Shown here one piece after another: positions 18,204-26,759 of a stretch of DNA of 64,000 nt (within the stretch, counting starts at the first letter, position 1; every line of letters begins with the position of its first letter). The notes under the pieces were generated by a model. It had not been told where the DNA came from, searched no databases, and saw only the letters and a program-made list of their open reading frames with translations. The stretch comes from Pseudooceanicola nitratireducens (GTDB lineage Bacteria > Pseudomonadota > Alphaproteobacteria > Rhodobacterales > Rhodobacteraceae). The position numbers and the translations under genes were made by a program. Location: assembly GCF_900109195.1 (NCBI RefSeq), contig NZ_FNZG01000003.1, positions 558,001-622,000 on the forward strand, written 5' to 3'.

Positions 18204-18949
18204 CCCTGCTTGCGGGCCGCCGCGCGCTGATTACCGGCGGCGGCTCGGGGCTGGGCGCGGACCTGGCGCTGCGCTTTGCCGATCAGGGGGCCGAGGTCTG
18301 GATCGCCGGGCGCCGCCCCGCGCCCCTGCAAGCCACCGCCGCGCGCCATCCGAACATCCGCACCGTCACCGCCGACATCACCGATGAGGCGCAGGTCACG
18401 GCCATGTTCGACACGGCAGGCCCCTGCGACATCGTCATCGCCAATGCGGGCGCGTCGGAAAGCGCCCCGCTGACCCGCACGACGCTGGCCAGCTGGCAAC
18501 AGATGCTGGACGTCAACCTGACCGGCACCTTCCTGACCCTGCGAGAGGCCGCACTCCGCCTGAAGGGCCAGGACTGGGGGCGGCTGATCGCCGTGGCCTC
18601 GACCGCCGGGCTGAAGGGGTATCCTTACGTTTCGGCCTATACGGCGGCGAAACATGGCACAATCGGGCTGGTGAAAAGCGCGGCGCTTGAGATGGTCAAG
18701 ACCGGGATCACGGTCAACGCCCTGTGCCCCGGTTTCCTCGACACCGAGATGACCGACCACTCCGTCGCCAATATCATGGAAAAGACCGGCAAGACCGACG
18801 CCGAGGCCCGCGCCTCGCTTGCGGCCATGTCACCGCAGAAGCGGCTAATCCAACCCTCCGAGGTCTCGTCCGCCGCGCTCTGGCTCTGCTCTCCGGGGTC
18901 CGAGGGGATCACCGGTCAGGCGATTTCGATCTCGGGCGGGGAAACCTGA
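18200..18949 (+). CDS. Short-chain dehydrogenase/reductase (249 aa)
   Basis: This is a classical SDR. The cofactor motif ITGGGSGLG lies near the N-terminus, then NAG in [10 protein letters not shown], and the catalytic Ser-Tyr-Lys set in [32 protein letters not shown] follows the active site. The C-terminus [13 protein letters not shown] is standard for NAD(P)-dependent 3-hydroxyacyl reductases. It overlaps the monooxygenase gene by 4 bases. In this setting it could act as a 3-hydroxyacyl-CoA dehydrogenase on the reduced ring product, the step expected before ring cleavage (inference). Confidence 0.92.
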   Translation: MTLLAGRRALITGGGSGLGADLALRFADQGAEVWIAGRRPAPLQATAARHPNIRTVTADITDEAQVTAMFDTAGPCDIVIANAGASESAPLTRTTLASWQQMLDVNLTGTFLTLREAALRLKGQDWGRLIAVASTAGLKGYPYVSAYTAAKHGTIGLVKSAALEMVKTGITVNALCPGFLDTEMTDHSVANIMEKTGKTDAEARASLAAMSPQKRLIQPSEVSSAALWLCSPGSEGITGQAISISGGET

Positions 18950-18951
18950 CG

Positions 18952-18985
18952 AAAAACGCCGCCCGGGGGGACCGGGCGGCGTTCA
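18952..18985. terminator. Bidirectional hairpin between convergent SDR and M20 genes
   Basis: A 12-base stem, AACGCCGCCCGG / CCGGGCGGCGTT (18955-18966 with 18972-18983), stands between two converging genes. On the minus strand it is followed by a run of T, so it can end the TRAP/M20 transcript. On the plus strand the T-run is poor. Confidence 0.75.
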
Positions 18986-19021
18986 GATCATGCCAGATCA
19001 TGGGGGGCACAAAGGGCCAAA

Positions 19022-20212
19022 TCAGGCCGAGAGCTCCGCTGCGACCACGTTCATCCAATAGGCCACGCCGATCGGGATCAGATCGTCGTTAAAGTCGAAC
19101 CTGGGCGTATGCACGAAGGCCGCATCAGGCCCGTCGCCATTGCCGATCATCACGTAGGCCCCAGGCACCTTTTCCAGCATGAAGGAAAAATCCTCGGACC
19201 CGCCAACCAGCGGCGCTTCGGCATCGACTAGGTCGGCCCCGACCGTTGCGCCGGCGGCCTGAACCGCCCGCGCGACCTCTTCGGCCGCGTTCACCAGCGG
19301 CGGATAGCGGCGGGTATAGATCAGCCGGGCGCTGACCCCATGGGGCTGGGCGCAGCCTTCGGCAAAAGCCCCGATCGACTGTTCCAGGATATCGCGCACC
19401 TCGGGCCGGTAGGACCGCGCCGTACCGCGCACGACGACCCGCGACGGGATGATGTTGGGGCTGTTGTAATCCCCTGCCCCGATATGACCGACCGAAACCA
19501 CCGCCGGGTCGTTCGACGGCACCTTGCGGGAAATGATCTGCGCCAGCGATGCGATGAACTGCGCGGCGGGAATGGTCGGATCGGTGGCGTTGTGGGGCAT
19601 CGCCCCGTGGCCGCCGGTGCCTTCGAAGATCACTTCCCAGGTATCGCCTGCGCACATGTAGGGCCCGACGCGCGTCTGCACCTGGCCAAGCGGTTCCTTG
19701 GGCGCATTGTGCACCCCGTAAACCGCATCGACCGGGAAGAGGTCGAACAACCCGTCCTCGATCATCACCCGTGCGCCGCCCAGGCCTTCCTCGGCCGGTT
19801 GGAAGATGAACTGCACGGTGCCGGCGAAATCGGGATCCGCCGCCAGCTTTTCGGCCGCGCCCAGAAGCATGGTGGTGTGGCCGTCATGGCCGCAGGCATG
19901 CATCTTGCCCGGCACGGTCGAGGCGTAGGGCTTGCCCGTCTCCTCGGTGATGAACAGCGCGTCCATGTCCGCCCGCAGCGCGATGGCGCGCTGACCCGGG
20001 CGCTTGCCGCGCAAGGTGCCGACAACGCCGGTGCCGCCCAGCCCGCGATGGATCTCGATCCCCATTGCCTCAAGCCGGGTGGCAACGATGTCCGAGGTGC
20101 GGACCTCTTCAAAAGCGGTTTCGGGATGGGCGTGGATGTCGCGGCGCAGCTGGGTCAGGCGGTCGATGAAATCGGTATCGGCGCGCAGGTCGTCAGGCGT
20201 GATCGGGGGCAT
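19022..20212 (-). CDS. M20-family amidohydrolase, hippurate/N-acyl-amino-acid hydrolase type (396 aa)
   Basis: This is a metal-dependent M20D peptidase-like enzyme. LRRDIHAHPETAFEE is the N-terminal signature, and ALRADMDALFITEE holds a metal-side Asp. MHACGHDGHTTMLLGAA supplies Cys/His metal ligands, and FQPAEEGLGGARVMI contains the paired catalytic and metal Glu. VGGSEDFSFMLEKVPG is the last metal motif. It hydrolyses an N-acyl amide. Its start overlaps the TRAP small-subunit gene by 20 bases, so uptake and hydrolysis are coupled. An N-acylated aromatic amine or amino acid is a reasonable substrate given the neighbours, but it is not proven. Confidence 0.92.
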   Translation of the reverse strand: MPPITPDDLRADTDFIDRLTQLRRDIHAHPETAFEEVRTSDIVATRLEAMGIEIHRGLGGTGVVGTLRGKRPGQRAIALRADMDALFITEETGKPYASTVPGKMHACGHDGHTTMLLGAAEKLAADPDFAGTVQFIFQPAEEGLGGARVMIEDGLFDLFPVDAVYGVHNAPKEPLGQVQTRVGPYMCAGDTWEVIFEGTGGHGAMPHNATDPTIPAAQFIASLAQIISRKVPSNDPAVVSVGHIGAGDYNSPNIIPSRVVVRGTARSYRPEVRDILEQSIGAFAEGCAQPHGVSARLIYTRRYPPLVNAAEEVARAVQAAGATVGADLVDAEAPLVGGSEDFSFMLEKVPGAYVMIGNGDGPDAAFVHTPRFDFNDDLIPIGVAYWMNVVAAELSA

Positions 20213-20771
20213 TCGTCTCTCTTTCCGCGGGGGTCTTGGCAGGGGTCTTGGCAGGGGCCTGGGTCGGGACCAGCGCGTTGGCGCAATGGGCCAGGCCGTG
20301 AATGAATATGGCGATGATGAAGATCGGCACGGTGATGGCAACGAAGATCGTCGGCATGTCGAAGGTCTCGGCCGTAGTGTGCAGGTTGCGCGCCAGGAAG
20401 GACCGCGCCGGGTTCATCCCGGGGCCATAGAAGCAGTAGAACAGGATCGGGCCCAGGAAGACGACGACCGCGGACCCGCGCAGCAGGGCCGCAAGGGCCA
20501 GCACGGGCCGGGGCAGCGTCACCGGCAGTTTCACCAGCCGGGGGTCGAAGCCCGTCTTGAAGGAAATCGCCGCCCCCAGCAGACCGACCCAGACCATCGC
20601 ATAGCGCGCGGCCTCTTCGGTCCAGGCCGGCGGCGCGGCGAACCCGTAGCGGGCCACCACCTGCAGGGCGATGAAGCCGACCATCAGCACCAGCCCCACA
20701 AGGGCGACAAGGCGCAGAACCCGGTCAATGCCGGTGCTGAGGTAGGTCAGGAAGGTCGCGATGGACTGCAT
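20193..20771 (-). CDS. TRAP transporter small membrane subunit, DctQ type (192 aa)
   Basis: Four hydrophobic segments are visible: VLRLVALVGLVLMVGFIALQVVA, a segment after EEAARYAMVWVGLLGAAISF, LAALLRGSAVVVFLGPILFYC, and IFVAITVPIFIIAIFIHGLA. The conserved W-TEE-ARY element (PPAWTEEAARYAMVWVGLLG) identifies the DctQ family. The tail is soluble and repetitive (APAKTPAKTP), from a short direct repeat in the DNA. The ATG at 20771 is chosen as the first Met at the expected position. It lies between the binding-protein and M20 genes. Confidence 0.88.
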   Translation of the reverse strand: MQSIATFLTYLSTGIDRVLRLVALVGLVLMVGFIALQVVARYGFAAPPAWTEEAARYAMVWVGLLGAAISFKTGFDPRLVKLPVTLPRPVLALAALLRGSAVVVFLGPILFYCFYGPGMNPARSFLARNLHTTAETFDMPTIFVAITVPIFIIAIFIHGLAHCANALVPTQAPAKTPAKTPAERETNAPDHA

Positions 20772-20846
20772 GATAGGGGCCTTGCTTGGGATGTCAGGGT
20801 CCGGGGCCCGCGCCCGCATGGCACGGACCCCGGGATCAACGCGAAA

Positions 20847-21821
20847 TCAGTCGGCGAATTTCGCGATGAAGGCGGCGTCTTCGGCGGGCACGATCTGATC
20901 CCAGACCGCGCGCGAGGCTTCGACGAACTTGGCGCGCTCGCCCTCTTCCAGCGGCGTGATCTCGATGCCGCCATCGACGATCACCTGCTCGAAGTAGGGG
21001 GCCTGTTCCACGGCCCAGGCGCGGTTCACGGCGACGCCATGGGCAACCGCGTCATCGACCCAGGTGCGTTCCTCGTCGCTCAGCATGGAATACCAGTCGT
21101 CGGACAGCATGATGACCTTGGGCACCGGGCCCGCGTTCATCGGCGTGAAGTAGTTCAGCAGCTCGACCTGACCGGCGGCCACGACGGTCGAGGGCGGGTT
21201 GTAATGGCCCACGGCCACACCGGTCTGCAGTGCGTTCGGCGTCTCGGCCCAGGACACGACGGTCGGCTTGGCACCCCATGCGGACATGAAAGTCACCTGG
21301 TCGCCGTTCTGCGCACGCAGGCGCATGTCGGCCACGTCGTCGATCGTGCTGACCGGCTTTTCGGTGTTGAACAGGCCAAGCGACCCGCCGCGCATGGCGA
21401 AACCGGCCACCCGCAGCCCCAAGCGCGAGGCTTCTTCGTTGATCCGGTCCAGGCCCTTGCTTTCCGCGACCATGCGGTCGAACGACGCCTCGTCCGAGGT
21501 CAGGAAGGGCAGGAACAGGGTCGAGGCCCATTTCGACGCCTTCATCAGCGCGCCACCGTTGCCGATGTTCACCGCGATCAGCCCCTGAGAGGTCTGGTCG
21601 AAACGGTCGCTTTCCTTGCCCATGGTGTTCGACGGGTGCACGACCACGTTGACGCCGTGTTCGGACAGGCTTTCGGCGAAGGCATGGATGAAGACATATT
21701 CGGCGTCGTTCTTCAGGTCCTCGGTGCCGGCGAAGGCGACGATCACGTCATCCATCGCGGTGGCCTGGGTTGCCGTCAGGGCGGCCAGGCCCAGGGTTGC
21801 GGCCATAAGCGTCTGTTTCAT
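20847..21821 (-). CDS. TRAP transporter solute-binding protein, DctP type (324 aa)
   Basis: A signal peptide (MKQTLMAATLGLAALTATQATA) leads into a periplasmic binding protein. Family marks include GKESDRFDQTSQGLIAVNIG, LPFLTSDEASFDRMVAE, and the ligand-carboxylate region ADMRLRAQNGDQVTFMSAWGAKPTVVSWAE with its arginine. DctP proteins usually bind organic acids through that arginine. Ligand identity is unknown. It is the second gene of the operon DctM / DctP / DctQ / M20 reading on the minus strand, 35 bases after the DctM stop. Confidence 0.92.
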   Translation of the reverse strand: MKQTLMAATLGLAALTATQATAMDDVIVAFAGTEDLKNDAEYVFIHAFAESLSEHGVNVVVHPSNTMGKESDRFDQTSQGLIAVNIGNGGALMKASKWASTLFLPFLTSDEASFDRMVAESKGLDRINEEASRLGLRVAGFAMRGGSLGLFNTEKPVSTIDDVADMRLRAQNGDQVTFMSAWGAKPTVVSWAETPNALQTGVAVGHYNPPSTVVAAGQVELLNYFTPMNAGPVPKVIMLSDDWYSMLSDEERTWVDDAVAHGVAVNRAWAVEQAPYFEQVIVDGGIEITPLEEGERAKFVEASRAVWDQIVPAEDAAFIAKFAD

Positions 21822-21856
21822 TGGAAAATACTCCTGTTGGTTCTGGTTTTCGGAAG

Positions 21857-23140
21857 TCAGTTGATAAGGCCCAGGTAACGCGGCAGCGTCAGCGAGATGG
21901 CGGGCACGTAGATCAGCACGCCCAGCAGGATCAGCTCGACCACCAGGAAGGGCAGCGTCGCGCGGACCAGCCGCCAGTAGCCGATGTCGACCACGGTCGA
22001 GAGGATCAGAAGCACCCCGCCAAGCGGCGGCGTCAGCAGGCCCACGGTCAGGTTGAAGCCGACCAGGATGCCCATGTGCACCGGGTCCACGCCCAGGGCG
22101 ATCGCCGGCGGGATCAGCAGCGGACCCAGAAGCGCCACGGCGGCCTTCACGTCCATGATCATGCCCGCCAGCAGGAAAATGATGTTCAGCACGATCATGT
22201 AGCCGGTCGCATCCAGCCCGATCTCGCCGATCATCTCGGCCAGCTTGCGGGGCAGCTGTTCAACCGAGGTGAGGTAGCCAAAGGTCGCCACCGCCACGAG
22301 GATGATGAAGACCGCGCCCGACAGGATCACCGTGCGGTTCAGCGCCTCGTGCACGTCCTTCAGGGTCAGGCGGCCATAGAACATGCCCACAGCGAGCGCG
22401 GCCAGCGATGCGACGCCTGCGGCCTCGGCCGGGGTCATGAAGCCGAACAGGATGCCCGACAGGATGATGACCGGCAGCGACAGCGCGGGCAGCGCCTGGA
22501 ACAGCGATCCCCAGAACGGCGGGATCTCGGATCCCTTGCCGCCCGGATGGCCGTGCCGGTGCGCTAGGATGGCGTTCACCACCATCAGCACCGCCGCCAG
22601 CAGCAGCCCGGGCACCACGCCCGCCGCAAACAGCGCCACGACCGAGGTGTTCAGCAGCGCGCCGTAGAAGATCAGGATGATCGAGGGCGGGATGATCGGC
22701 CCGATGATCGACGAGGCCGCGGTGATCGCCGCCGCATAGTCGCGGCTGTAGCCCTGGCGCTCCATCTCGGGGACCAGCGTGTTGCCAAGCGCCGCCGCAT
22801 CCGCCGTGGCCGAGCCCGAGATCCCCGCGAAGAAGACCGAGGTCAGGATGTTCACATGCGCCATGCCGCCCTTGAACCGGCCAAGCATCGACAGCGAAAA
22901 GCGGATCAGCGCCTCGGTCACGCCGCCGCGGTTCATCAGCTCTCCGGTCAGAATGAACAGCGGCATCGCGAGGAAGGCAAAGACATCCAGCTGGCTCATC
23001 GCCCGCTGCGGCAGGGCGGCCAAATAGCGCGCCTGATCCTGCGTGAAGAAACCGACGATGGTTGCACCGCCGACGAAATAGGCAATCGCGCTGCCCGAAA
23101 GCAGCGTCGCCAGCAGAAAGAGGAAGGGTATGAACGGCAT
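21857..23140 (-). CDS. TRAP transporter large permease subunit, DctM type (427 aa)
   Basis: This is the large sodium-coupled permease of about twelve hydrophobic helices. Conserved pieces are AMPLFILTGELMNRGGVTEALIRF, FFAGISGSATADAAALG (the signature loop), ITAASSIIGPIIPPSIILI, and GLLTPPLGGVLLI in the second half. The ATG at 23140 is preceded by AAGGAGA and gives a length normal for DctM. It is the first gene of the TRAP/M20 operon. Its promoter region contains two inverted repeats and faces a LysR gene. Confidence 0.93.
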   Translation of the reverse strand: MPFIPFLFLLATLLSGSAIAYFVGGATIVGFFTQDQARYLAALPQRAMSQLDVFAFLAMPLFILTGELMNRGGVTEALIRFSLSMLGRFKGGMAHVNILTSVFFAGISGSATADAAALGNTLVPEMERQGYSRDYAAAITAASSIIGPIIPPSIILIFYGALLNTSVVALFAAGVVPGLLLAAVLMVVNAILAHRHGHPGGKGSEIPPFWGSLFQALPALSLPVIILSGILFGFMTPAEAAGVASLAALAVGMFYGRLTLKDVHEALNRTVILSGAVFIILVAVATFGYLTSVEQLPRKLAEMIGEIGLDATGYMIVLNIIFLLAGMIMDVKAAVALLGPLLIPPAIALGVDPVHMGILVGFNLTVGLLTPPLGGVLLILSTVVDIGYWRLVRATLPFLVVELILLGVLIYVPAISLTLPRYLGLIN

Positions 23141-23182
23141 CGGGGTCTCCTTTCCGTCAAGGAAGGGGTTTGCCGCCCTATA

Positions 23183-23225
23183 GGCAATACGATAAATATT
23201 GCCCGACCCATACGCATGACGTATG
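23183..23225. promoter_or_regulatory. Paired inverted repeats upstream of TRAP operon
   Basis: GGCAATA-N7-TATTGCC (23183-23189 with 23197-23203) is followed by CATACG-CATGA-CGTATG (23209-23225). Both lie between the DctM start (23140) and the divergent LysR gene (start 23357). LysR proteins commonly bind two adjacent dyads in such regions, so these are candidate recognition and activation sites for that regulator. This is inference from position. Confidence 0.5.
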
Positions 23226-23356
23226 ACTTTCATTGAAGCGTCACGAAAATTTCACGTTCGGCACCGCCTGCCCCCTGCCCCGGCCGCAGGTTCAGCGCCC
23301 GAAGGCCCGCGCGGGGGGACGCCACAAATGATTAAAGATTAAGCAAAGGGGCCGAG

Positions 23357-24268
23357 ATGGACGGCATCAACCTGCACAGGCTTCAGGTCTTCCGCACCGT
23401 TTTCGAAACCGACAGCGTCAGCGCCGCCGCCCGCGCCATGCGCCTGTCGCAGCCCACCATCAGCCGCCACCTGCAGATCTTCGAGGACGAGCTGAACCTG
23501 ACCCTTTTCCGCAATGTCGCGGGCCGGCTGGAACCGACCTGGGAGGCGCAACGGCTTTATGCCGAAAGCGGCGGGCTGTTCGAACGTCTAGGCCAGGTGG
23601 CGCAATCGGTCGACTCGATCCGGCGCGGCCAGCACGAGGCGCTGCGCATCATGGCCACCACCGCCCTGGCCCATTCGGTCCTGCCCGAGGCCGTGGGCCA
23701 GCTGCGCCGGGATTTCCCCGACCTGGAAATCGTGGTGGACGGCGGGCGGCAAAGCAACCAGCTGCCGGCGCTGCACGAAGGGTCGGTCGATCTGGCTGTC
23801 GGCGGGGCCTGGGACGGCCGGCCCGAGCTGCGGCAATGGACCATCGGCCATATGCCCCTGGTGGCGGTGCTGCCGGACGACCACCCCCGCGCCAGCGAAG
23901 ACGCCTTTGATCTGGCCTGGCTGCAGGGGGCCGATTTCGTCACCCACAACGTACACGCCCCCCTTGGTGCACGGGTCGAGGCCGAGCTGAAACGCCGCAA
24001 CATCCAGCCCCGCCGCAGCCTGACCGCGCTGAGCATCCCCTTTGCCGTCGGCCTGGCCCGGGGCGCGCGCATGTGCACGGTTGTCGATCGCCTGTCGGTG
24101 CCCGCGCTGAAGGGCAGCCGCATGCGGGTCCTGCCGCTTAGCGAACCGATCGGGCTTGAACTGGCCGTCGCCCAGCTGGCCGACCGCCCCGAACGCAGCC
24201 CCGTCACCGCACTGATCGCGGCCATGCGCCGGGTCTATGCCGAAACGGTCGCACAACCGCTGAACTGA
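23357..24268 (+). CDS. LysR-family regulator of the TRAP/M20 operon (303 aa)
   Basis: The N-terminal winged helix reads LHRLQVFRTVFETDSVSAAA then MRLSQPTISRHLQIFEDELN. The rest is a two-part effector domain (about residues 90-300) including LPEAVGQLRRDFPDLEIVV and SIPFAVGLARGARMCTVVD. It is divergent from the TRAP transporter and M20 hydrolase genes, with two dyads in between, so it is probably their regulator. The inducer would then be the transported compound or its product. Confidence 0.9.
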   Translation: MDGINLHRLQVFRTVFETDSVSAAARAMRLSQPTISRHLQIFEDELNLTLFRNVAGRLEPTWEAQRLYAESGGLFERLGQVAQSVDSIRRGQHEALRIMATTALAHSVLPEAVGQLRRDFPDLEIVVDGGRQSNQLPALHEGSVDLAVGGAWDGRPELRQWTIGHMPLVAVLPDDHPRASEDAFDLAWLQGADFVTHNVHAPLGARVEAELKRRNIQPRRSLTALSIPFAVGLARGARMCTVVDRLSVPALKGSRMRVLPLSEPIGLELAVAQLADRPERSPVTALIAAMRRVYAETVAQPLN

Positions 24269-24286
24269 CGCATCCCGCACAGCAAA

Positions 24287-24308
24287 AAGGCCCCGTCACC
24301 GGGGCCTT
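24287..24308. terminator. Hairpin between convergent LysR and monooxygenase genes
   Basis: The stem AAGGCCCC / GGGGCCTT with a 6-base loop lies in the gap between two converging genes. On the minus strand the stem is followed by TTTTGCT, so it best serves the minus-strand operon ending with the flavoprotein gene. Confidence 0.75.
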
Positions 24309-24350
24309 CGTGGTCAGGATCGTTCTGGGCAGGATGCGCCTAGGAAGCGC

Positions 24351-25598
24351 CTAGGACGCGCGCTGTATCAGCTTGACCCGCGAATAGCCCGCCATCTGGG
24401 CATAGCCGCCGACGATGGCCTTGCGATCCTCGTAGGACAGCACGTGATCGACCGTCTTGAACCCGGCGGGGGCCAGCTTCTCGACCTCGTCGATGACCCT
24501 TTCGGGGCCGCCGATGCGGTTGGTGCGCACGACCTCGGCCGTCTTGGGCAGCCGGTCCTTTTCGTACTGCCACAGCGCCGCACGGGGGTGTTCGGCCCGC
24601 GCCAGGGCATCCGCCAGGCAGCGCGCATCCAGGATCGCCTGGGACGCGCCGTTGGAACCCACGGGATACATCGGATGCGCCGCATCCCCCAGAAGCGTCA
24701 CGCGGCCAAAGGTCCAGCGCGGCAGCGGATCGCGGTCAGCCATGGGATATTCGAAGATCGTCGGCGTCTTCCTGACCAGCCCGCCAATGTCCATCCCCGG
24801 CACGTGAAAGCGCAGCGCATGGGGCAGCACATCCGCCAGCGACACCTGACGCGACCAATTGTCCGGCGGCGGGGTCGAGACCGCCGGATCCTTGATCCGC
24901 ACGTTCACCACCCAGTTCATCAGCTGCTTGCCCTTCACCGCAGGCGCAATGGGATACAGCACGAACTTGCCGCCCAGGCCGCCGCCGATCGCCATGCTCT
25001 CGCCGTCTTCCCAGACCGGCCATTCGGCCGCGCCGCGCCACATCACGACCCCCTGCCACGAAGGCGCGCCTTCGTTCGGGTAGAAATGCCGCCGCCCGGC
25101 GGAATGGATGCCATCGGCGCAGATCAGAACTTCGGCCCGGTGCGTTTCACCCGCATCGCCCAGCACGCTGTCGGTGAAATGCGCGGTCACGCCCGACTCG
25201 TCCTGGATAAAGCCCGAAAGCCGCCGCCCGGTGCGGATCGCATCCGGGCCCAGCCGGTCGATCACCGCGTCATAGATGACCTTCTGCAAACGCCCCCGAT
25301 GGATCGAAAACTGCGGCACGTCGTGGCCCGCATGCATGCCGCGCAGCTCGGTCCAGACCTCCTGCCCCTGCTTGGTCAGGTAGGACAGCTTGCGGGTGCG
25401 CACGCCGACCTTGTCCAGCGCCTCCAGCAGGCCAAGGTTGGCCAGTTCCTTGATGGCATGGGGCAGCACGTTGATGCCGACGCCCACTTCGCGGACTTCG
25501 CGGGCGGCTTCATAGATCTGAACGGGGATGCCCCGGGCGTGCAGCATCAGGGCGGTCGTCAGACCCCCGATGCCCGCCCCTGCGATAAGGACCGTCAT
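24351..25598 (-). CDS. FAD-dependent aromatic monooxygenase-like flavoprotein (415 aa)
   Basis: This is a group A flavin monooxygenase. LIAGAGIGGLTTALMLHARG is the FAD Rossmann motif at residues 4-23, and the DG motif lies in EVLICADGIHSAGRRHFYP. RVTLLGDAAHPMYPVGSNGA binds the FAD ribityl chain. GIPVQIYEAAREVREVGVGI and YPVGSNGASQAILDA resemble the PhzS-like and salicylate-type hydroxylases. It is the last gene of the minus-strand operon formamidase / livKHMGF / cupin / flavoprotein, 3 bases after the cupin stop. The substrate is unknown; a kynurenine- or anthranilate-related aromatic is plausible from the operon. Confidence 0.9.
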   Translation of the reverse strand: MTVLIAGAGIGGLTTALMLHARGIPVQIYEAAREVREVGVGINVLPHAIKELANLGLLEALDKVGVRTRKLSYLTKQGQEVWTELRGMHAGHDVPQFSIHRGRLQKVIYDAVIDRLGPDAIRTGRRLSGFIQDESGVTAHFTDSVLGDAGETHRAEVLICADGIHSAGRRHFYPNEGAPSWQGVVMWRGAAEWPVWEDGESMAIGGGLGGKFVLYPIAPAVKGKQLMNWVVNVRIKDPAVSTPPPDNWSRQVSLADVLPHALRFHVPGMDIGGLVRKTPTIFEYPMADRDPLPRWTFGRVTLLGDAAHPMYPVGSNGASQAILDARCLADALARAEHPRAALWQYEKDRLPKTAEVVRTNRIGGPERVIDEVEKLAPAGFKTVDHVLSYEDRKAIVGGYAQMAGYSRVKLIQRAS

Positions 25599-25601
25599 GG
25601 A

Positions 25602-26048
25602 TCACTCCTCCTCGGGCGGTAGGAAGTCGACCTCGTGCTTGGCCGAGACCGCGACCACATCGGCCGGGTTCGCATCGGGGCCAAGGTTGTGCAGCGCCCA
25701 GAACAGATCGAACAGCTTGCGGGTCGGTGCGACCCAGAACAGGCATTTGATGGTCTGGTCGGTCTTGTTGTAGATGCCGTGCGGAATGCCCTTGGGCAGG
25801 CGGATCAGGTCGCCGGGTTCCGCATAGGTTTCGACCCCGTTCAGCAGCACGTCGAACCGGCCTTCCAGCACGTAGATGAATTCGTCCTGCGTGGGGTGGA
25901 TATGCGGCGGCACAAAGGTCCCCTTGGGCAGGGTCGCATGCCAGGCCATCGAGTTTTCGGACTTCTGCTTGGGCACATAGGTCTGGCCCAGGATGTTCCA
26001 GCTGATTTCTTCGATGCCGGTATTGGATTTCGTGACGCCGGGTATCAT
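25602..26048 (-). CDS. Cupin protein paired with flavoprotein, copy 1 (148 aa)
   Basis: This single-domain cupin has the first motif FVPPHIHPTQDEFIYVLEGRFDV (metal His pair and Glu) and the second GDLIRLPKGIPHGIYNKT. The C-terminus TRKLFDLFWALHNLG...HEVDFLPP is distinctive, and it is shared almost word for word with the cupin at 38285-38722. In both places a flavin monooxygenase gene follows immediately. It lies between livF (21 bases away) and the flavoprotein gene. It may be an oxygenase or isomerase acting on the same substrate as the flavoprotein (inference). Confidence 0.88.
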   Translation of the reverse strand: MIPGVTKSNTGIEEISWNILGQTYVPKQKSENSMAWHATLPKGTFVPPHIHPTQDEFIYVLEGRFDVLLNGVETYAEPGDLIRLPKGIPHGIYNKTDQTIKCLFWVAPTRKLFDLFWALHNLGPDANPADVVAVSAKHEVDFLPPEEE

Positions 26049-26069
26049 GGGCGGGGGTCTCCTTGACTG

Positions 26070-26759
26070 TCAGACATGTAGAAAACGGTCCTTCACCTGC
26101 GGTGAGGCCAGAAGTTCGGGGGTAGAGCCGGTCCAGACAACGCGGCCCTTTTCGACCACCACGTGGCGGTCGGCGAACCGGGTCAGCGCATCGACGTTCT
26201 TGTCGATGACCAGGATCGCCTCTCCCTCTTGTTTCAGCCGTTCCAGGCAGGCCCAGATGTCGGCGCGGATCAGCGGGGCCAGGCCCTCGGTCGCCTCGTC
26301 CAGGACGACCAGCTGGGGATTGGTCATCAGCGCGCGGCCGATGGCCAGCATCTGCTGTTCCCCGCCCGACAACTGGTTGCCCATATTGCGCCGACGTTCG
26401 TGCAAGCGGGGGAACAGGTCGTAGATCCGCTGCAGGGTCCATTTGCCCGGACGGGCGGTGGCGCGCAGGTTCTCCTCGACATTCAGGGTGGGAAAGATCT
26501 GCCGGCCTTCCGGCACATAGCCCAGCCCCGCCAGCGCGATCCGGTGCGGATCGGCCCCGGTCAGGTTCTTGCCGCCGATCTTGACCGACCCGGCGCGTGG
26601 CTTGACCAGCCCGAAGATCGACTTGATCGTCGTGGTCTTGCCCATGCCGTTGCGGCCCAGAAGGGTCACGACCTCGCCTTCGCGGACGCGAAAATCGATG
26701 CCGAAAAGGATCTGGCTGTCGCCGTAGCCGGCCTCGAGCCCATTGACGTCCAGCATCAC
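26070..26759 (-). CDS. livF: Branched-chain-type ABC importer ATPase LivF (229 aa)
   Basis: This is a complete ABC ATPase: Walker A GRNGMGKTT, Q-loop region FGLVKPRAGSV, LivF-type YVPEGRQIFPTLNVEENL, signature LSGGEQQMLAIGRAL and Walker B LVVLDEATEGLAPL. LivF partners LivG in HAAT-family importers. It overlaps livG by ATGA. The start is MMLDVNGLEAGYGDS, the normal beginning for this family. Substrate specificity comes from the binding protein encoded at 29438-30625. Confidence 0.93.
   Translation of the reverse strand: MMLDVNGLEAGYGDSQILFGIDFRVREGEVVTLLGRNGMGKTTTIKSIFGLVKPRAGSVKIGGKNLTGADPHRIALAGLGYVPEGRQIFPTLNVEENLRATARPGKWTLQRIYDLFPRLHERRRNMGNQLSGGEQQMLAIGRALMTNPQLVVLDEATEGLAPLIRADIWACLERLKQEGEAILVIDKNVDALTRFADRHVVVEKGRVVWTGSTPELLASPQVKDRFLHV

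Noticed and set aside
24351-25598. Kynurenine 3-monooxygenase as the identity of the FAD hydroxylase
   Set aside because: Its motifs fit PhzS/salicylate-type hydroxylases better, it lacks the membrane-associated C-terminus of kynurenine 3-monooxygenases, and no 3-hydroxyanthranilate genes are present.
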